Shown: piece after piece, positions 1 to 9,300 of the stretch
How the letters are laid out: each line of letters starts with the position of its first letter
How positions within the stretch are numbered: the stretch's first letter is position 1
Assembly: GCF_000732945.1 (NCBI RefSeq)
Contig: NZ_CP008944.1
Location: 2,154,767 to 2,218,766, forward strand
Direction: 5' to 3'
Source: Corynebacterium atypicum
Lineage (GTDB): Bacteria > Actinomycetota > Actinomycetes > Mycobacteriales > Mycobacteriaceae
Length of the DNA: 64,000 nucleotides
The notes under the pieces: generated by a model
What the model saw: the letters and a program-made list of their open reading frames with translations, nothing else
Told to the model about the DNA's origin: nothing
The model's database searches: none
Position numbers and translations under genes: made by a program

Positions 1-305
1 ACGCTAAGGGTGCCGGACCCATAGAAAATGAGGTCCGCTTTGTTGTCACCGGTTACGTCACACGCGGGAGTCGCGAACACCCCCCCGTCCGGGTAAGTCA
101 CCCGGTCTGTCTTGCGGATGACGTCGACGTATCTACTTTTGTTGATATGCGACCACTTCGCGGCGTTGGAGTCTTGGTCGCTAGCTTCCGCCGGAGCCCC
201 TCCGGCGGTGACGACCTGCTCTTGCGCGCTGGCCAGGGGCACTAAGGCCGGGTTGACTCCGAGCACCGCCAAGGCGCCGAGAGCCACATATGCGTTTATC
301 CACAT
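1..305 (-). CDS. Secreted FG-GAP/VCBS-like repeat protein, N-terminal part
   Basis: The frame reads from an ATG at 305 leftward off the window edge with no stop, giving 101 codons. Residues 1-28 form a signal peptide: a short polar start, a hydrophobic stretch (VALGALAVLGV) and a cleavage-like LASA/QEQ. After a low-complexity segment the mature part holds CDVTGDNKADLIFYGSG, which resembles the calcium-binding DxxGDxxxD core of FG-GAP/VCBS propeller repeats. A GGAGGG Shine-Dalgarno (309-314) sits only 3 nt before the ATG, closer than usual, so the start is not certain. The protein is probably exported and carries several such repeats beyond the window. Its function is unknown. Confidence 0.6.
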   Translation of the reverse strand, partial: MWINAYVALGALAVLGVNPALVPLASAQEQVVTAGGAPAEASDQDSNAAKWSHINKSRYVDVIRKTDRVTYPDGGVFATPACDVTGDNKADLIFYGSGTLS

Positions 306-762
306 TTACCCTCCAATAATGTTCGAGAGATGCTTTATGAACACCTAGATAATGTCCACTTTAGGAAACCCTAAATTACCAGATTTACCAAAACTATTCC
401 AAAGCCGAATACGGGGTTTACACGTCCCACTTTGCCGCTTTTGTGTCGTGCATCTAATCCTGTCAAGTTATGCGGACATTTCGAGTCATAACGCCCATTG
501 AATGAGGTGCTTTTTGTGGACCTCTCAACCGTGTTTATACCCACCGCAACACCTTGAACTGGCGCTTTGCCACCCTTTAGGGCGTCCCACCTCGTTCCCA
601 TCGGACGCCCGCCAAACCCGCAGATCGCTCATATGTTATGTTTGTATTACTATGTATTCAATGGGTGTGCAGGTTGCCACTCTTGACGACCTCATAAATC
701 GCCTGCATATCGCCGCACTTTTAGTAATTAGTCCCAAAATTTAATCCCAAAGGAGCTGCCCA
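306..762. other. AT-richer intergenic gap with no convincing gene
   Basis: These 457 nt are visibly richer in A+T than the rest of the window. The open frames here lack ribosome-binding sites and family features. The stretch must contain the divergent promoters for the secreted protein on the left and the amidohydrolase on the right. AT-rich tracts just before 763 (for example around 718-745) are candidates. I see no tRNA, IS end or terminator. Confidence 0.5.
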
Positions 763-1965
763 ATGGCGAAGGAACTATCGGCCGTCAAGACCCTGGTTTC
801 AGATCTTGGCCCCACCCGAGCCGAGCGGGAGGAACTTTATGTCCACTTCCACAAACATCCAGAACTATCCATGCAGGAAGTCGATACCGCCGCCACAATC
901 TGCGCCGAACTCGACGCAGCCGGAATCCCCTACCAGCGCGTAGGCCGCACCGGGATCGTCGCCACGGTCGAAAACGGCGCCGGCCCTGCAGTGGCCATGC
1001 GCGCGGACATCGACGCCCTGCCTGTACCTGAAGCCTCCGGCAAGGACTACGCCTCTGTGGTCGAAGGGGTCTCGCACGCCTGCGGGCACGACTTCCACAT
1101 CATGAGCCTCTTGGCCGCGCTCAAGGCGTTCAACGCCCACAAGGACGCCTGGCGGGGAACCTACGTCGGCGTGTTCCAACCTGCCGAAGAGACCGCCGAG
1201 GGCGCCAAGGACCTCGTCGATAATGGCGTTTCCAAAGTGCTCCCCAAACTCGACGTCTACCTAGGCCAGCACGTGCTATCTTCCCTGCCCGGGGCGCACG
1301 TAGGCACCCGTCCCGGCCCGATTTTCACCGCCGCCGCGTCCATCCGCGTCAAAGTCTTTGGCAAGGGATCCCACGGGTCCATGCCTGAGCTTGGCGTCGA
1401 CCCAGTGGTACTGGCTGCGACGATCGTCATGCGACTGCAGACCATCGTCTCCCGCGAAATCGCCGCGCGCGAGACCGCCATCGTCACCGTCGGCTCGCTG
1501 CAGGCTGGCACCAAGTCCAACATCATCCCGGACGACGCCACGCTGCTGATCAACACCCGCGCCTATGACAAGGGCGTCGAAAAGCGCCTGCACGAGGCCA
1601 TCGAGCGCATCGTGCGCGCCGAATGCCAAGCCGCACGCAGCCCGCGCGAGCTGGAGATCGAGTACTACGACGTCTATCCGCTTACCCGCAACGCGGAAGA
1701 AGAAACCGCGAAAGTCCGCGCCGCCTTCGACGCCTACTTCGGCGAAGATTCAGTCGACATCGCCCCGCAGTCCGCGTCCGAGGATTTCTCCTACGTCCCG
1801 GACGACTCCGAAACACCCTACGTGTACTGGGGGTTCGGTGGCTTTGCCGATCAAGAGCACGCGCCCGGCAACCACAATCCGGCCTTCGCGCCAGACCTCC
1901 AACCCACCCTCGACCGCGGCGCTGAGGCGGCCATCGTGGCCGCGTCGGCGTGGCTTTGCCCCTAA
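763..1965 (+). CDS. M20 family amidohydrolase (hippurate hydrolase / N-acyl-amino-acid amidohydrolase type)
   Basis: A 400-aa cytosolic metalloenzyme of the M20D (AmhX/hippuricase) type, which hydrolyses N-acyl or N-aromatic amino acids. Visible metal-site motifs are AMRADIDALPVPE (residues 78-90), HACGHD (105-110, with Cys107 and His109 as ligands) and QPAEE (139-143, with the general-base glutamate). The C-terminal SEDFSYV motif carries another conserved acidic residue. The length is normal and the protein is intact. The start is set by AAAGGAG 7 nt upstream of the ATG. The gene converges with the J-like gene on the other strand, and the gap holds one copy of the palindromic repeat family. 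The substrate cannot be told from the sequence. Confidence 0.88.
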   Translation: MAKELSAVKTLVSDLGPTRAEREELYVHFHKHPELSMQEVDTAATICAELDAAGIPYQRVGRTGIVATVENGAGPAVAMRADIDALPVPEASGKDYASVVEGVSHACGHDFHIMSLLAALKAFNAHKDAWRGTYVGVFQPAEETAEGAKDLVDNGVSKVLPKLDVYLGQHVLSSLPGAHVGTRPGPIFTAAASIRVKVFGKGSHGSMPELGVDPVVLAATIVMRLQTIVSREIAARETAIVTVGSLQAGTKSNIIPDDATLLINTRAYDKGVEKRLHEAIERIVRAECQAARSPRELEIEYYDVYPLTRNAEEETAKVRAAFDAYFGEDSVDIAPQSASEDFSYVPDDSETPYVYWGFGGFADQEHAPGNHNPAFAPDLQPTLDRGAEAAIVAASAWLCP

Positions 1966-2042
1966 AGACGCGGCTCGCTCTTAAGGAAGTGGCCGGAGAA
2001 AAGAAGTAGCCCCCCTGCCCCATCTCGGGCTTCTTCGCTGCT

Positions 2043-2134
2043 GCGAACCCCGAGAGGAGGAGGGAGATAGGACGCCCCACACCTCGAGAGGGCGAGCCCT
2101 TCCGACCACGTGGTCTCGACGTTCGCGGGGAGGG
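2043..2134. repeat. Dispersed palindromic intergenic repeat, copy A
   Basis: One of four related elements in the window. It shares GGGAGATAGG-CGC, CTCGA, AGCCCT, ACC and TCTCGA-GTTCG-GGGGA in the same order with copy B at 13917. It contains AGGGC-GA-GCCCT and terminal CGAAC...GTTCG inverted repeats. It fills the gap between convergent genes and ends exactly at the stop codon of the minus-strand gene. Confidence 0.6.
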
Positions 2135-3382
2135 CTACCGCTGCTGCGGCTGCTGGGGCTGCGAGTACTGCTGGGGCTGCTGCGGGGCCACAACCTTGCC
2201 GTTGAACCACGCGCGCGACTGCGGCAGCGCCAAGAGCACGATCATCGCAACTGAATAGATGAACATGACGAGCGCGGTCCAGCTCACCCCGAAGGGCATC
2301 ACAAAAAACACCACCAACGCGCCCAGAGCCACCCCCAAGAAAGAGACCAGCACCAACGCCTGCATCAGTTCTCCGGCTCGGCTGACCACCGCGGCGACCG
2401 CGGCCAAGGCCTGAAACAAGAGCAGCGCGCAGAACACAAAGACCACGGGAACCATGACCAGAGCCACCGAGGCTGCCACTGCGCTGCCAAGGCCGACGGC
2501 GCTGCCGAATATCCCCAGACCTGACTGGGAAACCAAGCCCTGGACGCCAGCCCCTATGATGCGTCCGCCCAGGAACGGCAAAACCAGGATGGCCAATAAG
2601 AAGATCGCGGACATTCCTAGCGCCGTATAGGCGGCGCCCTTCAGCGGCCCGGGCAGCTGACGCAGCCCGCCGGCAAGCGAGAAGTCACGCTCGGGGGCAT
2701 CAACAAGCAGCGGTCTGGACTTTAGCGGCATGACGCCGTTCTGGGCGGGGTAGTAGCTGCCGGGAGCGTTCTGCCAGTTCTGCGCAGCCTGGTTCTGCGC
2801 GGCCTGATTCGGCACGGCCTGGTTCTGCGCCGGTTGCCAGCTCCCCTGCTGCTGGCCTGCCTCCGGGCGAAGCAACGGGCTCGCCGGCGACACCCCGGTC
2901 AGATCGGACGACTGCCGTGGATCATGCGCCTCGGCGGGCATCGGGTCCTGCTGCTCGGCCTGCGGCCGCTGCCCATCAGCTGGCCCTGGGGTGCCGGGCT
3001 CCTCGTGCTCTGCGACCCTATGCCGGGCACCGGATCCGGTGAGCGACTCGGCCGCGCTCTCCGGCGCAGGGGCTGAGGTCTGGTCGTGCTGCTCCACGCC
3101 GGCGAAAAGTTGCGGCTGCGGGGCCGCTGCAGCCAGCTCGTGCAGAGCCGGGACGTCAATGGCCGGGGCGTGAGGATCGTCAAGCCGGGTGTCATGCATC
3201 CGGCGCAGCTCCGGATTCCCCAAGATCTGCAAGGCAGTGGTCGCCTCGTCTACCTCGGGGGAATCATCCGTCATCCCCTGCTGTCTAAGCGCGCTCAACC
3301 GAGCGGAAATCTGTGCGCCCAACTCCTCGCTGCTATCCTGGCGGCTCAAGCCCAGCGACTCGTATAAGTTATAATGGCCCAT
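2135..3382 (-). CDS. Membrane protein with an N-terminal J-like domain
   Basis: 415 aa. Residues 1-70 look like a divergent J domain: YNLYESLGL at the start, a helix with SARLSALRQQG, and ALQILGNPELRRMHDTRL resembling helix III-IV of DnaJ. The HPD tripeptide that activates Hsp70 is absent, so this is a J-like fold rather than a co-chaperone. A Pro/Gln/Ala-rich linker follows, including a tandem NQA repeat. About four hydrophobic segments fill the last 170 residues, and a Gln/Pro tail ends the protein. The best Shine-Dalgarno (GAGGAG) is unusually far, about 13 nt from the ATG. The gene is monocistronic and convergent with the amidohydrolase. I do not recognise a characterised homologue. Confidence 0.7.
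   Translation of the reverse strand: MGHYNLYESLGLSRQDSSEELGAQISARLSALRQQGMTDDSPEVDEATTALQILGNPELRRMHDTRLDDPHAPAIDVPALHELAAAAPQPQLFAGVEQHDQTSAPAPESAAESLTGSGARHRVAEHEEPGTPGPADGQRPQAEQQDPMPAEAHDPRQSSDLTGVSPASPLLRPEAGQQQGSWQPAQNQAVPNQAAQNQAAQNWQNAPGSYYPAQNGVMPLKSRPLLVDAPERDFSLAGGLRQLPGPLKGAAYTALGMSAIFLLAILVLPFLGGRIIGAGVQGLVSQSGLGIFGSAVGLGSAVAASVALVMVPVVFVFCALLLFQALAAVAAVVSRAGELMQALVLVSFLGVALGALVVFFVMPFGVSWTALVMFIYSVAMIVLLALPQSRAWFNGKVVAPQQPQQYSQPQQPQQR
2770..2829. repeat. 15-bp tandem repeat inside the J-like gene
   Basis: Four imperfect 15-bp units such as CGGCCTGGTTCTGCG. On the minus strand they encode pentapeptides of the QNQAA/PNQAA type. The unit length keeps the reading frame. Confidence 0.75.
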
Positions 3383-3563
3383 TTTTGTTAAGAGAGCTCC
3401 TCGGGACGTAACTATCTATGTATCCGAGCACCCTGTAGCACGTTCGCGTCTCAACGCACGCAGAGGTTACCCGCGTGGCACGGTACCTTAATTGACCTAC
3501 CCTCCGCTAGGGTTTTTCCTCATCCGCGCATGATTTTGGGCCGGTCGAACCCCAGCGCACGAT

Positions 3564-5276
3564 CTACCCACAGCGCACGATCGGCTGCGGATCGTAAACC
3601 GTGGTCGTGGTCTCCCGGCTCAGCTCGTTGCCGCTCAGATCCCGCACCACGCGCGTATCAGAGGTGGTAAAGCCCGGCGCGCCCGAGGACGGCGCGCAGT
3701 TCGGCCCGGGAACCGCCTTCGGCTTGGGCTCGGTCTGGGCCCAGCGCCCGCCGCTGATCGACTCCACCTGGACCTCCTTCACGCCTTTCAGCCGCACGGT
3801 CACCGAGTCGCCGCTGACGGAGGTCTCAATGATCACGGGGTTGCGCAGGGTGTTCTTGAATACCAGGTCGATCGCGCCCTCATAGACGGTAGCCTCGCGG
3901 CCGGCCGGATAGCGGCTGATGTAGTAACTGTGCGGGGTGTGGGCGATATCCCCCATGCCGGCGAAGTAGCTGGCGTTGTAGAGGGTGGTGGCAAATTGCG
4001 AGATTCCGCCGCCGACGGCCTTGCCGGCGTGGCCGTCGATGATGATGCCGCCTTCGACGTAGCCTTGCGCGATGCCCCGCGGCCCCGTGTACCCGTTGAG
4101 CGAGAAGGTATCCCCGGGGGCGATGAAGGCACCGTTGACCTGTTCGGCAACGCGGCGGATGTTCGTACCCGAGGTCGCCGAAAAGCCGCCGGTGGTGAAC
4201 TCGCCGACGACGTCGTCGAACGTCGCGTTCTGCGCCATCTCGGTGGTGTAAGTCGCCGGCTCGTCGCGGTACTCGGCGTCGAATTCGCGGTCCTTGCTGC
4301 CGGTGATGCGCTCGTCGATTCCGTCGAGCGTCTTATCCCAGTCCACGGTCACGCCGTCGGAGTGCGGGGTGACCGATTTCCCACCGCCGGCGAAGCTGAC
4401 CTGGGCGTTCTTCTTCGGCGTCTCGCCGCCGGCAAGCCCTTCGGCGAGCATCCCGCGGACGGCTTCGTGGTCGACGTGGGTGGCTAGCTTGCCGTCTTCC
4501 GGCGCGAAGGTGACTACCTCGCCCATGCGCGCAGTGGGAATCACCCCGTTCGTGCCCTCCCGGCCGTGGGCCATCACCGGGGCGGACACGGCCTTAGCGG
4601 CTGGCCCCTCGGCGGCTTTGCGCAACGCCGCGTCGTCGATGGCCGGCGGGGTGACGGCGGCGTCGACACTGATGCCCCCGGGGCGGGCCCACCCAGAGAT
4701 CATGCGCTCGCCGAGCTGCTTGCGGTCAACCTGCTGGCCATCAACCGGGGCGTCGGTGACCACGCGACCGCCTTCAAGCCGCAGCTGGGCGTCGACGGGC
4801 TCGCGGCTCAGGGAGTCCCCCATGCGCTGCAGCGCCGGGGAAAAGCGCGCATCGTCCGTGGCGCTGACAATGTCCACCTCATAGGTGGTAATCAGCCCGC
4901 GCAACCGGGTAAAGGGGTTGGCGGACTGCTCGCCGGCGGCCGCCACGGTGGCCTCCCAATCGGGGGTGATGCCGGCTTCGGCGGGGGTGAAGCGCGCGGA
5001 CATCTGCTCGGCGCTGACGGTGACGGGTCGGACCGCAAGGTCGCCCAGCTCTGTGTCGAGGGTGGCGCGCGCCTCCTGCGGCGACATTCCCCCGATATCG
5101 ACTCCGCCGACTTGGGCGCCCCGAGGGACGTCGCCGCGGGTGGCCAGGTAATCGACGAGGTAGCCGACGGCGGCGATGCTCATCAGCCCGATGATCACGC
5201 CCAGGGTCACGCGCACCCAGCGGCCCTCGGCGTCACCAGAATGGTGCCTTGTCGCCTGCCGATTCGTCTTAGTCAC
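3564..5276 (-). CDS. VanW family protein (YoaR-like, cell-envelope)
   Basis: 570 aa from the GTG at 5276. A cytoplasmic N-terminus is followed by one membrane anchor (about residues 22-45). The extracytoplasmic part holds YoaR-type putative peptidoglycan-binding domains and then a VanW domain (about residues 350-500) with GTNIRRVAEQVNGAFI, FSLNGYTGPRG and GGGISQFATTLYNAS. VanW proteins occur in vancomycin-resistance clusters and many Gram-positive envelopes, but their biochemistry is unresolved. The open frame extends upstream to 5876, but that part overlaps the stress-protein gene and reads as antisense. A -10-like TAGTGT 7 nt before the GTG suggests a near-leaderless transcript and supports this start. 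A GTG at 5294 is the alternative. Confidence 0.82.
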   Translation of the reverse strand: MTKTNRQATRHHSGDAEGRWVRVTLGVIIGLMSIAAVGYLVDYLATRGDVPRGAQVGGVDIGGMSPQEARATLDTELGDLAVRPVTVSAEQMSARFTPAEAGITPDWEATVAAAGEQSANPFTRLRGLITTYEVDIVSATDDARFSPALQRMGDSLSREPVDAQLRLEGGRVVTDAPVDGQQVDRKQLGERMISGWARPGGISVDAAVTPPAIDDAALRKAAEGPAAKAVSAPVMAHGREGTNGVIPTARMGEVVTFAPEDGKLATHVDHEAVRGMLAEGLAGGETPKKNAQVSFAGGGKSVTPHSDGVTVDWDKTLDGIDERITGSKDREFDAEYRDEPATYTTEMAQNATFDDVVGEFTTGGFSATSGTNIRRVAEQVNGAFIAPGDTFSLNGYTGPRGIAQGYVEGGIIIDGHAGKAVGGGISQFATTLYNASYFAGMGDIAHTPHSYYISRYPAGREATVYEGAIDLVFKNTLRNPVIIETSVSGDSVTVRLKGVKEVQVESISGGRWAQTEPKPKAVPGPNCAPSSGAPGFTTSDTRVVRDLSGNELSRETTTTVYDPQPIVRCG

Positions 5277-5283
5277 GCGGTTA

Positions 5284-5289
5284 ACACTA
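5284..5289 (-). promoter_or_regulatory. Putative -10 (TAGTGT) of the VanW-family gene
   Basis: TAGTGT lies 7 nt upstream of the GTG at 5276, with no Shine-Dalgarno between them, as expected for a leaderless message. Confidence 0.45.
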
Positions 5290-5511
5290 TCCACGTTGCG
5301 CCGTCGAGGCCAGCGTGCGCCCAGGGTGGAACGTTGGCTGCGGGCCGTCGAGCGACACAACGCAGCCCTAGCTCCGTCACGCGCGGCGCTCCCGCAGCAC
5401 AAGCACAAAAATTTCCCGCTGCCAGGCGCCAGCGCCGCGTTACACTTACGGCACAACGCCGCATAACGCCGCTTGGATACGCAGCCGATTGGAAGGGTAG
5501 GAGCTCTCGCC

Positions 5512-6054
5512 ATGTCCGTGCCCCGCGAAGAAAAGACCATGCTCATCGCTTTCGATGGCTCCACCGAGGCGCGGCACGCGCTGAACCGCGCCGCCGCCGT
5601 GCTGGCTCCCCGACGGGTGGAGGTGATCACCGCGTGGGAGCCGATGTACCGGCAGGCGGCGCGGGCGAGCTCCATGACGGGCAACCACCAGGCCGACTGG
5701 CCCGCACCGGCCCAGTCCGAGGACCCCGCGTATACGGCGGCGCTTGCGACGTGCCGCGAGGGCGTGGCGCTAGCCGAGGAGCTGGGGCTATGGGCCCGGG
5801 CCCACCTCGTCGAGTCGGCGACGTCCACGTGGCCAGCGATTCTCGACGCCGCCGCCGAGTTGCGCCCGGACGTCATCGTCGCCGGTGCGCGCGGGGTTTC
5901 AGGGCTGCGCTCCTTGTGGCAAATCTCGACGACGAGCGCCCTGTTGAAAAACTCCGGTATTCCGCTGTTTATCGTCCCACCCGCTGACGCCGACGGCGCA
6001 CCAGACGCGCCGCAGGCGGCCGGTAGTGCCGGGGGTTCTACCGAGGAGGACTAG
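5512..6054 (+). CDS. Universal stress protein family
   Basis: 180 aa with one Usp (Rossmann-like) domain. The N-terminal strand is MLIAFDGSTEARHAL, and the C-terminal nucleotide-loop region is GARGVSGLRSLWQ followed by STTSALLKNSGIPLFIVPP. The canonical ATP motif G-2x-G-9x-G[S/T] is imperfect here because the last glycine is isoleucine, so ATP binding is doubtful. An Asp/Gly/Ala-rich tail follows. AGGAG about 9 nt before the ATG at 5512 selects this start over the more upstream ATG at 5473. The gene is divergent from the VanW-family gene and followed 54 nt later by the DUF2613 gene. Its role is inferred only from the family. Confidence 0.8.
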   Translation: MSVPREEKTMLIAFDGSTEARHALNRAAAVLAPRRVEVITAWEPMYRQAARASSMTGNHQADWPAPAQSEDPAYTAALATCREGVALAEELGLWARAHLVESATSTWPAILDAAAELRPDVIVAGARGVSGLRSLWQISTTSALLKNSGIPLFIVPPADADGAPDAPQAAGSAGGSTEED

Positions 6055-6094
6055 GGCGCCGGTAGCGCGGACCCGGGAACCGAGCTGGGGCTGC

Positions 6095-6100
6095 TAAGCT
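6095..6100 (+). promoter_or_regulatory. Putative -10 (TAAGCT) of the DUF2613 gene
   Basis: TAAGCT is separated from the ATG at 6109 by exactly 8 nt. The same hexamer and spacing recur before the methyltransferase, glf and pheA. Confidence 0.55.
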
Positions 6101-6108
6101 CAGGTGGT

Positions 6109-6306
6109 ATGGCCTACGAATCCGATTCTCTCAACCGCCGCTCCCTGGGGCCCGCGGTAGCGAGCGCTGTCGTGGGCGTGGCACTAGGCGTGGTGGCTGT
6201 TCTAGGTATCGCCCTGTTTACTGATGCGAATTCCGTGCCGCAGTCCGAGGCCGTGACGGCCGACGACGCCTTGCTCGGCGGGCCGGAGTACGGCTCGCGC
6301 AACTAG
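6109..6306 (+). CDS. DUF2613 small membrane/secreted peptide
   Basis: 65 aa with a single hydrophobic segment (about residues 15-38: VASAVVGVALGVVAVLGIALF) and a polar C-terminus ending in LLGGPEYGSRN. This matches the DUF2613 pattern of short proteins found next to aftD in Corynebacteriales; from memory, M. tuberculosis Rv0236A holds the same position. The aftD start lies 28 nt downstream, so the two are probably co-transcribed. Function is unknown; the conserved pairing suggests a link to arabinan synthesis. The gene appears to be transcribed from a near-leaderless promoter. Confidence 0.8.
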   Translation: MAYESDSLNRRSLGPAVASAVVGVALGVVAVLGIALFTDANSVPQSEAVTADDALLGGPEYGSRN

Positions 6307-6333
6307 CGGGCGGGCGCGAAGCGGTATGCGGCT

Positions 6334-9300
6334 GTGTTTCGGCGCCTGATCGTCGCTCCCGGTTGCGGCCACGCGGCGGGCTGGGTGGTCATCGCCGCCA
6401 TCATGTTCGCGCAGCCGTTCGGCCTCATCGCGGCGGATACTAAGCACGATCTGGTGGCAAACCCGGGCGGCTTTCTCGCCGAGGCGCTCTCCGCCTATAC
6501 CGACACGTTTACCCTGGGCCAACTGCAGAACCAGGCCTGGGGCTACCTCTTCCCGCAAGGCTTATTTTTTTGGGCGGCCGACCCGCTGCCGGACTGGGTG
6601 GCCCAGCGGCTGTGGTGGACCATCGTCGTAGGCGCCGGTTATTCCGGGATGCTCGCGCTCCTGCGGTTGATCGGGGTCTCCTCGCCTGCGGCCCGGATCG
6701 CCGGCGCTCTCGTCTTTGCGTTAAGCCCGCGGGTCTTGACCACCCTCACCGCGATCTCTTCAGAGACGTGGCCGGTCATGCTTTCGGCGTGGGTGCTGGT
6801 GGCGCTGGTGGGGCTGCGCGGCTGGCGCGCGGGCCTGGCGGCCACGATCCCGGTGGCGCTGATGGGCGCGGTCAACGCCGCGGCCACGCTGGCGGCGCTA
6901 ACCCCCGGAGCCGTGTACCTCGTGGTCCAGCTGTGCACGGCTGCCCGCGGCCGTGAGCGCACCGGCGCCGTGCAGGCGGCGGCGTCGTGGGCGGGCGGCA
7001 CCATCGCCGTGAGCGTCTGGTGGTCCGTACCGCTCGTGATCCTGGGCCGGTACTCACCGCCGTTTACCGAGTTCATCGAGTCAGCAGCGGTGACCACCCG
7101 GTGGCTGAACCCGGCCGAGATCATCCGCGGCACCACCAGCTGGACGCCGTTTGTCGATGTCGAGCGCCAGGCGGGCTTCCTGCTGGTCAGCGAACCGGTG
7201 CTGGTGCTGGCCACACTCTTCGTGGCGCTAATCGGACTCATCGGTCTCAGCCTGCTCGGGCCCCGGCGCGCCGGCGCCTGGTGGCTGATGCTGGGCCTGG
7301 GTTTGGTGATCCTCGGGGCGGGTTTCGGCCCGCTGGCCGGCGGCTACCTCGAGCTGCTCGACGGCCCGCTCGCGGCGTTTCGCAACCTGCACAAGTTCGA
7401 TCCTTTGGTCCGGATCCCGCTCGCCATCGGGGTGGCCAATGCCGTCGCATGGCTGAGCGCCCGGCGCCGCCCCGCCACGCTGGCCGTATTAGTGCTGGTG
7501 GCGGGGGTTATCGCGGCGTCGATAAGCCCGGCGCTAAGCGGGCGGCTCCTGCCCCGCGGCGCCTACCTGGAGGTTCCCGAATACTGGCGCCAAGCCGCGG
7601 CAGCCGCCGGCGCACTCGACACACGTACGCTGATCGTGCCACCAGCAACCTTCGCCCGGCAGACGTGGGGCTGGACCCGCGACGAGCCGCTGCAGCCGCT
7701 GGCCACCGCGCCCTGGGCCACCCGCGACGCCGTCCCCTTGGTCAACCCGGAGGCGGTCCGCGGCCTGGACGGGGCGCTCGCCGCGCTCCTCGATTCCCCG
7801 CGGGAAGCCGCCGGCGCCCTGCGCGGCTTGGGCATCGGCGCCCTGCTCGTCCGCCACGACCTGGACGACGCCGCGGCCCGCGATACCGCCGCCCGGCTGA
7901 GCGCCGAACTCCCCGGAAAGAAGCTGAGCTTCGGCCCGCAAGGCGAGGTGGAGCTGCACGTCCTGGACCCGCAGGCCGGGATGCGGCTTGCCACCCGGCC
8001 CCCGGTCACTGTCGCCGGCGGCGGGGAGGCGATCGGCGTGCTCGGCTCGATCTTCGGCGCCCAGCCCTTCCAGCTGGTAGAAGCAGGCGAGCCGGCGCAG
8101 ATCGTCACCGATACGCCGCAGCTTACGGCCCGCAACTTTGGGGCAGGCTTCGGCGGCCAGTCTGCAGCGCTGACGAGCCCCGGCGAGGGCGCAGACGTGC
8201 GCAACCGGTTGCTCGACTACCCCAGCCGGGGTGCTGCGGTGACCGTAGCCGAGCACGGTGGGCGGGTGCGCGCGTCTTCCTCGGCGGCCGACGCGACAAA
8301 CTTCGGGGGCCCGCGCCAGGAGCATTCGGTTACGTCTGCCGTCGACGGGCTGGCCGCGACGTCCTGGCGCCCGCAACTGGGCCGCGGGGCCGGGGAGTTC
8401 CTGGAGCTCTCCGCAGACAACGCGCCGCACAATCCGATGGTGCGGATCACCGCGGACACAGACACCGAACTTGTGATGCGCGCTGGCGACGCCCGTGCGG
8501 TACGCATCAAGGTGCAGGCGATGCGGCCGCGGTCGGTGCGGCTGCCCGGGTCCGGCCCCGTGCGCATCGAGTTGACCGAGCCGGCCGGCATCGCCGAGGC
8601 CGCGATCAAGGGCCACCCCATCGAGCGCATCATCACCGTGCCCGAGGCCTCGCCCAGCGCCCGCGCCTTCCTCTTCCAACGGCTCGCCCCCGACCAAGGC
8701 CCCATTCGCCGCGAGTTCACCGTGCCCGCTGCCCTGACCGTCCAGGTCCACACTCCCGGCGCGCAGGAAGTGGTGATCGATTCCCGCGCGCTCGCCCCCG
8801 GCGAGACCGTGGAGCTTAGCCCGGGCACGCACCGGGTGCTTTTCTACGCCGCCTGGCTGAGCTTGGTTCAACCCGACTTCGCCGCGGAGCTCGCCGAGGG
8901 CCCGGGGAGCGTCCCGCTGGGCGGCGGCACCGAAGCGCAGGCGCGGGCCGGGGTGCGGGTCGACGCTGCCGGGCAGCCGCGCATTTTGATGACCGGGCGG
9001 GCGGCCAACCCGGGCCTGCGCGCCGAGCTCGACGGCACCCCACTCGAGCCGATCACCGTCGGCGCCGGGATCCAGGGGTTCCAGGTACCCGCTCACGCGC
9101 AGGGCACCGTGCACTTTAGCTTCGCCGGAGACCGCGCTTACCGCGTGGGATTGGGCGCCGGTGCGGCCATCGGCGTCGTCGCCTTAGGCCTCTGCCTGTA
9201 CGCCGTGGCCACCGCCCGCCGGCGGACCGGTTCGACGCCAGCAGGTTCCGCATTAGCTGCTTCGACGCCGCCCGATTCGACACTGCCCGGTTCGACGCCG

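Noticed and set aside
112..744. Three small open frames in the AT-richer gap
   Set aside because: No Shine-Dalgarno, no hydrophobic or domain pattern, and one overlaps the secreted-protein gene in antisense.
3488..3520. ACCCT-CCGCT-AGGGT hairpin followed by TTTTT on the plus strand
   Set aside because: Terminator-like, but no plus-strand gene ends here; the stem is only 5 bp and the T-run faces the wrong way for the VanW-family gene.
4566..5987. 473-aa plus-strand open frame
   Set aside because: Overlaps the VanW-family gene on the other strand and the stress-protein gene in another frame; no family features.
7534..9114. 526-aa minus-strand open frame
   Set aside because: Antisense of aftD; Gly/Ala/Arg-rich without motifs.
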